A stretch of 44,941 nt of DNA, taken from NCBI GenBank assembly GCA_002698985.1, contig PAAY01000005.1:1-44941 (forward strand), written 5' to 3'. Positions 34,022-40,794 of the stretch are shown in pieces (position 1 is the stretch's first letter; each line of letters opens with the position of its first letter). The notes beneath the pieces were generated by a model. That model searched no databases and was not told the DNA's origin. It was given only the letters and a program-made list of their open reading frames with translations. Origin of the DNA: Saprospirales bacterium. Lineage in GTDB: Bacteria; Bacteroidota; Bacteroidia; Chitinophagales; Saprospiraceae. The position numbers were made by a program, and so were the translations under genes.

Positions 34022-35531
34022 TCCTCACCGCTTCCCCCGCCTGTATCAGTTTCCCAGTTTTCTTCCCCGTTTTGAGTTTTTTACCGGTGGCGTTCAGGAT
34101 GCGGTAGGCTTGTTCGGTGGTCAGGGTTGGGTTGAGGCTTTTGAGGATGCCCACCAGTCCGGCCACGTAGGGGGTGGCCATGGAGGTGCCGCTTTTCAGG
34201 CCGTACTGGCTGCCGGGGATGGCGGAATAGATGGCCACGCCGGGGGCAGCCACGCCCCATTGCAGGTCTTCCACTGTATTGCTGAAGGAGGCCCTGTTGA
34301 GGGCGGTGTCCACGGCAGTAACGGTGATGACACCGGGGGTATTGGCGGGGGCGTAGTTGCGGGCGTTGCGGTTGGAGTTGCCGGCGGCCACCACCACGAT
34401 GGCGCCTTTTTTATTGGCGTATTCCACGGCCTTCTGGTAGGCCCGCTGCTGGCGGTCGGAGCTGGGGCCGCCGAGGCTCATGCTGAGCACATCGGCGCCG
34501 CGGTCGGCGGCTTCCAACATCCCGTTGATGATGGTTCGCTGGGAGCCAAAACCGCTGTCGTTCAGTACCTTGATGCTGGTGATGCGCACATGCTTGTTGT
34601 TGGGTGAGAAGCTGGCGATGCCGATGCCGTTGTTGGACACGGCGCCGGCGATGCCTGCGCAGTGGGTGCCATGCCCCCGGCGGTCGGTGTCGTAGATCTT
34701 TTTCGTGGAGATGTAGTTGGCAGCCAGATCTTCGTGGCCGGCATCCACACCGGTGTCCAGAATGGCGATGAGGGCCTGTTTTTTCGGTTCGGCATTGGCG
34801 AGGAACTTCACCACCTCGCCGACCTTCATTTCCTCGAAGCCCCAGAGCTGGGACACACCAGGGTCGTTCAGTCCAAAGCGGCTGCGGGTGGTGCGGGCTG
34901 TGGTGGCCTCTTCCGGTCCCACGAAGATCTTTTCATTGGCCTCCAGCCATTCCACGGCTTCATTTTCCTGGAGCACGGCCCTCACCTCGTGCAGCAGCTC
35001 TCCGTTTGCCGAAGGAACATCCAAAGCGTAATAGTCGTCCAGGTCGGTGGCCTCGGGATGCGCCATGGTAAAGGCCGGCGTGGCCGTTATATTGAAGCGA
35101 TCGAGGATGGGCTGCACTTCGCTGAGGCTGTGGCCTTCCCGCACTTCTATGAGCAGTTCGGCGGCTTCATCTACCTCCACGGCTTCGGTGAGCACCTCCT
35201 GCGGAAAGGTGCGGGCCAACTCCGGGAAATACCACTTCTTCAGGCTGATGAGCGACACCACCAGAAAAGCGATGTAGGCCCAGGTGACTTTGCGGAACAC
35301 GCTCAACAACAGCGGCAACAAGGCCAGCAACAGCAACTCCCGCAGCAAGGCCGCCAGTTTGTACGAAAAGCTGCCGGAGGCGAACAACCAGCACAGCACA
35401 TAGGCCAGCAAGGCACCGAAAAACACTTTCCGGAACAGCGGCGCTTTCTGCTCGTTGTCACGGAAATAAAACCAGCCGGTGAGGGCACCGAGGGTGAGGA
35501 GGTAAGCGATGGGATATAGGCTCGAGAACAT
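33999..35531 (-). CDS. Membrane-anchored subtilisin-like serine protease (S8)
   Basis: 510 residues. The N-terminus (~5-97) holds about four membrane helices (PIAYLLTLGALTGWFYF, VFFGALLAYVLCWLF, LLRELLLLALLPLLLSVF, WAYIAFLVVSLISL). Then an inhibitor-I9-like propeptide region (~125-205) and the S8 domain with Asp259 (LDTGVDAGH), His287 (HGTHCAG), oxyanion Asn385 (AAGNSN) and Ser450 (GTSMATP), all present. The catalytic domain should face outside or the periplasm. A membrane module in front of a subtilase is unusual. The final GMRDEG comes from a 7-bp tandem repeat, so the natural stop may have been displaced. Confidence 0.92.
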   Translation of the reverse strand: MFSSLYPIAYLLTLGALTGWFYFRDNEQKAPLFRKVFFGALLAYVLCWLFASGSFSYKLAALLRELLLLALLPLLLSVFRKVTWAYIAFLVVSLISLKKWYFPELARTFPQEVLTEAVEVDEAAELLIEVREGHSLSEVQPILDRFNITATPAFTMAHPEATDLDDYYALDVPSANGELLHEVRAVLQENEAVEWLEANEKIFVGPEEATTARTTRSRFGLNDPGVSQLWGFEEMKVGEVVKFLANAEPKKQALIAILDTGVDAGHEDLAANYISTKKIYDTDRRGHGTHCAGIAGAVSNNGIGIASFSPNNKHVRITSIKVLNDSGFGSQRTIINGMLEAADRGADVLSMSLGGPSSDRQQRAYQKAVEYANKKGAIVVVAAGNSNRNARNYAPANTPGVITVTAVDTALNRASFSNTVEDLQWGVAAPGVAIYSAIPGSQYGLKSGTSMATPYVAGLVGILKSLNPTLTTEQAYRILNATGKKLKTGKKTGKLIQAGEAVRIGMRDEG

Positions 35532-35644
35532 GGTGAAATGGTTGAGAGAAGTTTAGAGGGGTTTTTGGGGTTGCCAGCTAAGGTAACCAATGCGGGGCAG
35601 CCTCCGCAAGTGTTTCGACGAAAGAAAGCGGGGCGGGTTACGAA

Positions 35645-37111
35645 TCAATGAGAAGGGTACAATTTTTCACAGAGCCGGCGGAAGCGAACCAGCTTTTGGC
35701 GGTAAATTTCGTGCAGCTCAGGGCGGGGCTGATAGGCCTTTGAAGCGGCGGGTACGAAATGAGCGGGGTAAGATCCCTCCAGGGCGGCTTTGGCCAGCAT
35801 GGCGGCGCCACGGGCGCTGTCGTCGCTGCCGTCTTCGCTGCGCAATGGCCTTCCGAAGACATCGGCAGCCATCTGCAGCCAGGCACCGGAACGTGCGAAG
35901 CCGCCGCCAGCCCGGATCTCATGCACCGGACCGCTGAGCTGCTCCAGCTCTTCCGCCACCAGGGCAATGTTGAGCAGGATCCCTTCCATCACGGCCCGGT
36001 GGAAATGGGCCTTGCCGTGCTGCGGCCGGATGCCGGCAAAGGTGCCGGTGGCCGAGGACTCCCACAGCGGTGCCCGCTCGCCGTAGAGGTGCGGCAGAAA
36101 AAGCGGATCGCCAAGTTCCGGAGGGGCTGCCGACAGAAGCGCTTCCTGCCCGGCTGCATCGGGGATGCCACCGAGCCATTGCTCGCAGAACCACTGGTAG
36201 GCCACTGCCCCGTTGTTGCTGGCGCCGCCGCTGACGTACAATTTTTCCGAAGGGAAGCCCGCTGGCAGGCCGCCTGACAGTAAATAGCTGAAAATGCCGC
36301 CCTGCCCACTGCTGATCTTCTGCGGCCCCGTGATCCGGTAAGCGGCGCTGGTGCCAATGGTGAGCACGCCCGTTTGCCCGTCGAGGACGCCGGCACCCAA
36401 GTTGGCCAGGCAGCCGTCGGAGGCTCCTATGACGATTTTCGTCGCCTCCGGCAATGGCCCGGCTGCCCTGGCTGAAAACAGCTCCAGTGGGCTGCAAAGC
36501 TCCGGCAGGCGGGAGCGCCCGATGCCGCAAAAATCCAATGCCGGCCCATACCAGTCGAGCGCTTCCGCATCGAAGAGTCCGCTGGCGGAGGCCGTGGAAT
36601 GATCGGTGCACCAGCGGCCCGTGAAGTGGTGCATCAGCAGGGCTTTGACATCGGCAAAGCACCGCACCCTGCCAAACAGCTCCGGCTGCGCTTTGCGGAA
36701 CCAGGCGATTTTGCAGAGCGGACTCATGGCATGCACCGGGGTGCCGCTGCGGCGGTAAAAATCCATGGCTTTTCCTTCGCTGCGCAACTGTTCCGCAATG
36801 CCGGCGGCCCGCAGGTCGGACCAGAGGATGCAGTCGCTGAGCAGTTCATCGCCCTCCCCTACCAGGATGAGGCTGTGCATGTGAGTGCTCAGCGCAATGG
36901 CTTCCGGCGGGTTCTCCAGCTCCCGGATCAATGCAGCCAGCAGGCCGTCAACCGCTTCCACAATGTCGCTGCAACGCTGCTCCTGCCGGCCTTTACCGTC
37001 GGAAACGGTGTGCATCGGCCGGCTGCTCCGTGCCAGCACCCGCCCCTCTCCGTCAAAAGCCACGGCCTTTGCGCTGGTGGTTCCCAAATCCAGTCCGATG
37101 GTGTAGGTCAT
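35645..37111 (-). CDS. FGGY-family carbohydrate kinase, gluconokinase/xylulokinase-like
   Basis: 488 residues from MTYTIGLDLGTTSAKA; a longer in-frame start at 37213 runs through repeat DNA and is rejected. ATP-dependent sugar kinase: DLGTTSAK phosphate-1 loop (8-15), SDLR sugar-binding segment, GASDG with the catalytic Asp, TIGTSAAYR, ASNNGAVAYQW, and GERAPLWESSATGTFAG and the GGGFARSGAW adenosine loop. It looks nearest gluconokinases of the GntK/FGGY kind. The precise sugar is unproven, and no other sugar gene lies beside it. A minus-strand TATCTTTC box lies ~20-27 bp upstream. Confidence 0.9.
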   Translation of the reverse strand: MTYTIGLDLGTTSAKAVAFDGEGRVLARSSRPMHTVSDGKGRQEQRCSDIVEAVDGLLAALIRELENPPEAIALSTHMHSLILVGEGDELLSDCILWSDLRAAGIAEQLRSEGKAMDFYRRSGTPVHAMSPLCKIAWFRKAQPELFGRVRCFADVKALLMHHFTGRWCTDHSTASASGLFDAEALDWYGPALDFCGIGRSRLPELCSPLELFSARAAGPLPEATKIVIGASDGCLANLGAGVLDGQTGVLTIGTSAAYRITGPQKISSGQGGIFSYLLSGGLPAGFPSEKLYVSGGASNNGAVAYQWFCEQWLGGIPDAAGQEALLSAAPPELGDPLFLPHLYGERAPLWESSATGTFAGIRPQHGKAHFHRAVMEGILLNIALVAEELEQLSGPVHEIRAGGGFARSGAWLQMAADVFGRPLRSEDGSDDSARGAAMLAKAALEGSYPAHFVPAASKAYQPRPELHEIYRQKLVRFRRLCEKLYPSH

Positions 37112-37130
37112 TTTGAGCGTGTTTTCGGGG

Positions 37131-37138
37131 GAAAGATA
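37131..37138 (-). promoter_or_regulatory. Predicted -7 box for the FGGY kinase
   Basis: Minus strand reads TATCTTTC, one base from TAnnTTTG, ~20 bp before the start codon at 37111. Confidence 0.4.
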
Positions 37139-37195
37139 GGGAGGAGAAATGAGGATTTGAGAAATGAGGATTTGAGGATTTGAGCTAGCTGGCCA

Positions 37196-37358
37196 TAAAC
37201 ATGGCGAAGCCATCTAAACTCCACCAAAGGTGGATTAAACGCACCGTAAGTGCTTAAACGCCGAAGGCAATAAACTTCGCCGAAGGCGAACTAAACCCGA
37301 CGAAGGAGGCTAAACTCTGCCGTCAGGCAGACTAAACTCCGCCGAAGGCGGATTAAAC
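37196..37358. repeat. TAAAC mini-hairpin array D (about 9 units)
   Basis: Units: ATGGC-GAA-GCCAT, TCCACC-AAA-GGTGGA, GCAC-CGTAA-GTGC, GCC-GAA-GGC, TTCGCC-GAA-GGCGAA, an eroded CCGACGAAGGAGG unit, CTGCC-GTCA-GGCAG, TCCGCC-GAA-GGCGGA. Ends 19 bp before the -7 box of the EAD11 protease gene. It lies between two divergent genes. Confidence 0.9.
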
Positions 37359-37376
37359 AGTTTCAACAACTCTCCC

Positions 37377-37384
37377 TACCTTCA
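37377..37384 (+). promoter_or_regulatory. Predicted -7 box for the EAD11-trypsin gene
   Basis: TACCTTCA, one base from TAnnTTTG, 28 bp before ATG 37412 and 23 bp after the last TAAAC of array D. Confidence 0.4.
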
Positions 37385-37411
37385 CGGGTAAATGAGAACA
37401 AACAATCAGCC

Positions 37412-38416
37412 ATGCAAAAAGCATTTGACAGTTACATCGCTGCGGTGAAGGAGATCATCCAGGAAGACGAGCTGGAACAGGCCATCGAGTACATGGAACA
37501 GCTGGACGACAAGCTGGATATCGGCATCGAGAATGACCTGGTGATGCAGAAGGGGCGTTTGAAAGCCGTTGAAAAAGACATGCAGCGGGGCCTCATTCCC
37601 TACGACCGCTATGGAATGGTCAAAGCGCAAATCCGCTTTGCCTTGCTCAGCATTGCCGACGACATTCCGAAGAAAATGAAACTGAAGGACATGCTGAAGG
37701 GCATCTCCGGCATGGACTTCATGGTGCAGGATGAGGATGCCTTCCAAAAGGTGCTGGGAGAAAAGAGCCACTTGGTGCGAATCGCCTGGCTGGAAAAAGC
37801 CATCAAGGCCTCGAAAAGCGTGGGACGGGTGGTATTGCCCGACGGGGCTACCGGCACGGGCTTTTTGACGGAGGGCGGCTACCTTTTTACCAATCACCAC
37901 GTGCTAAGCGATGCAGCGGTTACCGCCAATTCCTATGTGGAATTCAACTTTGAGCTGGACGCTGCCGGCCAGAGCAAACCCCGCTACCGCTACTCTTTTG
38001 ACACATCCGACTTCGTGACCGACGAAGCACTCGATTTTACGAAGGTAAAAGTGAAAGAGAACGACCAGATACCGCTGGCTGAGTGGGGATACCTGGAACT
38101 GGCCCCCGATGCCCTGCCCACCGTTGGCGAGCCGGTGAATATCATCCAGCACCCCAACGGCGATGACAAACAGATCGCCCTGACGGCCAACGAGGTGTTG
38201 TCGGTTTGGGGCTACCGGCTGTTTTACACCGCCGATACCGAACCGGGGTCCAGCGGATCTCCGGTGTTCAACCAGGACTGGAAAGTGGTGGCCCTGCACC
38301 ATGCAGGCAAGACCATGAAAGAAGGTGGCCTGCAGATCAACGCCAACGGCGACAGGGCCGGCGCCAACCGGGGCATCTTGTTCTCTTACATTTTACAGGA
38401 ACTGAACGGCAGGTGA
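37412..38416 (+). CDS. EAD11 effector-associated domain fused to a trypsin-like serine protease
   Basis: 334 residues, no signal peptide, so cytoplasmic. Residues ~5-88 fit effector-associated domain 11 (VKEIIQEDELEQAIEYMEQL ... NDLVMQKGRLKAVEKDMQRGLI ... FALLSIADDI), a helical adaptor of biological-conflict systems described by Kaur and colleagues. The trypsin-like domain (~135-330) has VGRVVLPDGATGTGFL, His163 in TNHHVL, Asp208 in EALDFTKVKV and Ser281 in GSSGSP, a complete triad. Such proteases are thought to be switched on by a partner NTPase or sensor carrying the same adaptor. No partner lies in the window. DUF423 converges on it. Confidence 0.82.
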   Translation: MQKAFDSYIAAVKEIIQEDELEQAIEYMEQLDDKLDIGIENDLVMQKGRLKAVEKDMQRGLIPYDRYGMVKAQIRFALLSIADDIPKKMKLKDMLKGISGMDFMVQDEDAFQKVLGEKSHLVRIAWLEKAIKASKSVGRVVLPDGATGTGFLTEGGYLFTNHHVLSDAAVTANSYVEFNFELDAAGQSKPRYRYSFDTSDFVTDEALDFTKVKVKENDQIPLAEWGYLELAPDALPTVGEPVNIIQHPNGDDKQIALTANEVLSVWGYRLFYTADTEPGSSGSPVFNQDWKVVALHHAGKTMKEGGLQINANGDRAGANRGILFSYILQELNGR

Positions 38417-38422
38417 AGGCGC

Positions 38423-38860
38423 TCACTTCTCATCTGAATCAGCATCCTCCTTTCGGTACCAGCGGCGTTTGACATAGCCGTTGCTGGCGTAAAAGAGGAA
38501 AGCCCAACCAGCGATGAAGCAGACCCCGCCAATGGGCGTTATTGGACCGATCACAGATCTGAAATCCGGAATGCCGAGCAGGTCGGCGGTGCTGAGCAGG
38601 TACAGTGAGCCGCTGAACAGCAGCACGCCTGCAATGAAAAACCAGATGGCCAGGCGGATTTTCTTTTTGTTGAGGTGGCGGCCCAAAATGGCTGCGATGA
38701 AAATGGCAAAGGTGTGGTAAAACTGGTATTGAACCCCCGTTTGCCAACTGTGCAGGTGTTCGGGTGAGATGGCCTCCGCCAGACTATGGGCACCGAAAGC
38801 ACCCAGAATTACGGCGGTCATTCCAAAGGTACAGGCAATGAATAGAAAAATACGGGTCAT
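38423..38860 (-). CDS. DUF423 family membrane protein
   Basis: 145 residues, four membrane helices. It has the family's GAFGAHSL near residue 20, YQFYHTFAIF near 45 and a GGVCFIAGWAFLFYAS last helix. The charged, Arg/Lys-rich tail (VKRRWYRKEDADSDEK) faces the cytoplasm. Function of the family is not known. Its stop lies seven bases from the stop of the converging protease gene, leaving little room for a terminator. Confidence 0.92.
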   Translation of the reverse strand: MTRIFLFIACTFGMTAVILGAFGAHSLAEAISPEHLHSWQTGVQYQFYHTFAIFIAAILGRHLNKKKIRLAIWFFIAGVLLFSGSLYLLSTADLLGIPDFRSVIGPITPIGGVCFIAGWAFLFYASNGYVKRRWYRKEDADSDEK

Positions 38861-38929
38861 AATGATGTTTGATTCACAGTGTGGTTCCGCAACCTGAGCG
38901 GATGCCGGAACCCGGTTTTGGAGCGTGGT

Positions 38930-39418
38930 TTATTCGAGTTCTATCAGCACTTCGCCTTTGTCAACGGCTTTTCCCTTTTCCACTTTAATGGCTTTGATGA
39001 CACCTTCTCCGGGTGACTTGATGACGTTTTCCATCTTCATGGCTTCCAGCACCAGCAGGGCGTCACCGTGCACCACTTCCTGACCCGGCTCCACCATGAT
39101 GTCGAGCACCATGCCGGGCATGGGCGCTTTGATGTCTTTGATCTTGTGGATGACGGCAGTGGTGAGGCCCATCTTCCGGACCAGCTCATCGAAACGGTCG
39201 TAAAGGCGGATGGCGTAAGGCATTTCATTTACCCGAAGGTGAATGGTCTTGCCGGCAAAATCCAGCTTTTCGAGTTTGGCCAGGTAGCGTTTACCGTCTT
39301 TCAGGATGTGATAGACCCCAGGTTCAGGGCTGACCAGGTCCAGCTGGTCAGCCTGCTCTTCCGTTATGAAAAGGTCGTGCTTGTCGTTTATCCGAAGGTG
39401 AAATGCTTCTTCTTGCAT
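38930..39418 (-). CDS. Biotin carboxyl carrier protein (biotin/lipoyl attachment domain)
   Basis: 162 residues from ATG 39418 (a TTG at 39427 is possible but less likely). Residues ~95-162 are the biotinyl domain with the classic EAMKME motif, Lys128 the modified residue, and APMPGMVLDIMVEPGQEV before it. The N-terminal ~90 residues (ITEEQADQLDLVSPEPGVYHILKDG...) are typical of the stand-alone carrier of acyl-CoA carboxylases (propionyl-/methylcrotonyl-type) in this phylum. The carboxylase subunits are elsewhere. Separated by 15 bp from the upstream membrane protein gene, so probably an operon. Confidence 0.92.
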   Translation of the reverse strand: MQEEAFHLRINDKHDLFITEEQADQLDLVSPEPGVYHILKDGKRYLAKLEKLDFAGKTIHLRVNEMPYAIRLYDRFDELVRKMGLTTAVIHKIKDIKAPMPGMVLDIMVEPGQEVVHGDALLVLEAMKMENVIKSPGEGVIKAIKVEKGKAVDKGEVLIELE

Positions 39419-39433
39419 GGTCGTCAATACGAA

Positions 39434-39820
39434 TCACCGTGCATTGATCTTGCTCAGGTGTGTTAGTGTGTTGGTTTCGAAAATGGTGTAAATGATGTAA
39501 ACCGCAAAAAAGGGCACCACGAAGAGCATGCTTTCAGGCGCTTTCAGTTTGAGCCAGCCCACCACCAGCAAAGCCGACAGGAAGAGTTTGCCGAAGGTGA
39601 AAAGCATGATGACGCGCGTAAAGGCATTGGAATCCTTGCTCATGGCAGCATTTACGCCGAGGTAAAAAACGGCGGTGCTCATGAAGAAAAACATGGAAAT
39701 GGTGATGAGGGTAAAGTCCCAGGGTACGATTTCCGGGAACTTTGAATTGGCGAGGTAACTGATGAGCAGGAGCACTGCCGTCAGTACGCTCAGCCTCCCC
39801 ATGTACCTTTTTTGGTTCAT
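39434..39820 (-). CDS. Four-helix membrane protein, ATP-synthase-I-like
   Basis: 128 residues, four hydrophobic helices (about 10-24, 35-55, 67-90, 97-113). In Bacteroidota a protein of this size and helix pattern normally sits between AtpZ and atpB at the head of the F1Fo ATP synthase operon. Here it follows an AtpZ-like gene, but the next gene is a biotin carrier, not atpB. Role in assembling the c-ring is inferred only from that neighbourhood. Confidence 0.7.
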   Translation of the reverse strand: MNQKRYMGRLSVLTAVLLLISYLANSKFPEIVPWDFTLITISMFFFMSTAVFYLGVNAAMSKDSNAFTRVIMLFTFGKLFLSALLVVGWLKLKAPESMLFVVPFFAVYIIYTIFETNTLTHLSKINAR

Positions 39821-39859
39821 TTGATGCGGCGTTTCAGGTGTTGATCAGGTGCCGGATGC

Positions 39860-40045
39860 TCATTTGCGAAGCAAATCCTTGAGCACCAGGTAGAGGGCAG
39901 CCACCAGAAAAAGCAGAACGAACAAGGCAGTGAACAGGGGCTTTTCAAGGCCAAAATACCCGTCCAGTTTCTGGCCGATGAAAGCACCGATTCCCAGCAT
40001 GATCGCTATTTGAAAAGCCATGCCGGTGTACTGCATGTAGTTCAT
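39860..40045 (-). CDS. AtpZ/AtpI-family small membrane protein
   Basis: 61 residues from MNYMQYTGMAFQIAIMLGIGAFIGQKLDGYFGLE; a longer in-frame reading from 40234 overlaps the bactofilin gene and is not favoured. Two membrane helices with the family's GMAFQ...G.(F/W).GQKLD between them, in which the GQKLD and Asp are conserved. AtpZ helps F1Fo ATP synthase. Directly follows the bactofilin stop (~35 bp), so likely the same operon. Confidence 0.88.
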   Translation of the reverse strand: MNYMQYTGMAFQIAIMLGIGAFIGQKLDGYFGLEKPLFTALFVLLFLVAALYLVLKDLLRK

Positions 40046-40079
40046 CGACTGCTTTACCGGATCGTTTTTCCGGTCTTCT

Positions 40080-40523
40080 TTATGATTTGGCTGCTTCGAC
40101 AACTTTTTTGGCTTGGTTGGAACTTGCCGGCTGGCCGTTGCCGCCGCTTCCCTGCAAATTGTAAGTGCCGCTGATGACGGCACCGGCCTGTACCACCAGC
40201 TTGCCGTAGCGAACATCGCCGGTGACGTTTGCACTTTCTTTGATGTGCAGGAGTTCTTTCACATCCAGATTGCCGTTGAATTTTCCTTCGATAACGGCAT
40301 TCTTGCATTTCACTGTTCCATCCACACTTCCCTGGGTTCCAATGATCACCTTCGCTTCGCAACGCAGCTCGCCCTTGAGGTGTCCGTCAATGCGGATATC
40401 ACTGGTGGTTTTCAGTTTGCCCTCCATCTCAGTGCCGGTGGCAAAGGTGTTGAGGGAGAGGCCTGAAGAGGCCTGGCTTGAAGTCTTGCTCATAGCTTTG
40501 TCTTTTTTGTCACTTCCGAACAT
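40080..40523 (-). CDS. Bactofilin, copy 2
   Basis: 147 residues. A Ser/Lys-rich N-terminus (~1-25) precedes the bactofilin beta-helix (~30-120: GTEMEGKLKTTSDIRIDGHLKGEL, IGTQGSVDGTVKCKNAVIEGKFNGNL, ANVTGDVRYGKLVVQAGAVISG). The tail is flexible (GGNGQPASSNQAKK). Bactofilin-AtpZ order is common in this phylum. Its 5' leader contains CTGCCGC-AAAG-GCGGCAG (40552-40569), ~30 bp upstream of the start. Confidence 0.92.
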   Translation of the reverse strand: MFGSDKKDKAMSKTSSQASSGLSLNTFATGTEMEGKLKTTSDIRIDGHLKGELRCEAKVIIGTQGSVDGTVKCKNAVIEGKFNGNLDVKELLHIKESANVTGDVRYGKLVVQAGAVISGTYNLQGSGGNGQPASSNQAKKVVEAAKS

Positions 40524-40794
40524 GGTTACGTCAGTTTGTATCCGGAAATCCCTGCCGCAAAGGCGGCAGATGCAATCGGATCGTTACATTTTTTGAGAAG
40601 CTAAAAGGGTCAAAAGTGCGATTTGGAAACTTTCTGAATCCGGCGCCGAAGATAGGCATTTCAACGGGAATGCATGACCAATTCCGGTCAATTGAAATAC
40701 TGTTGACTGCCGGAATGAAAATGACCGGGTGACTTCAGTCATCCGGTCATAGGGTCAGGCGTTTTGCCTGTTTCCAGAAAGGAAAAGCAGGTTA
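40524..40794. other. Intergenic with a short hairpin upstream of bactofilin 2
   Basis: CTGCCGC-AAAG-GCGGCAG at 40552-40569 resembles the stem/loop style of the TAAAC arrays. The rest holds nothing I recognise; a TAnnTTTG box could not be placed. Confidence 0.4.

Noticed and set aside
16869-37358. TAAAC arrays as CRISPR
   Set aside because: Units are only 16-20 bp, there are no unique spacers of ~30 bp, the palindromes vary, and no cas gene is present.
40046-40234. Long start for the AtpZ-like gene
   Set aside because: It would overlap the bactofilin gene in another frame; the 61-residue version begins right before the conserved GMAFQ helix.
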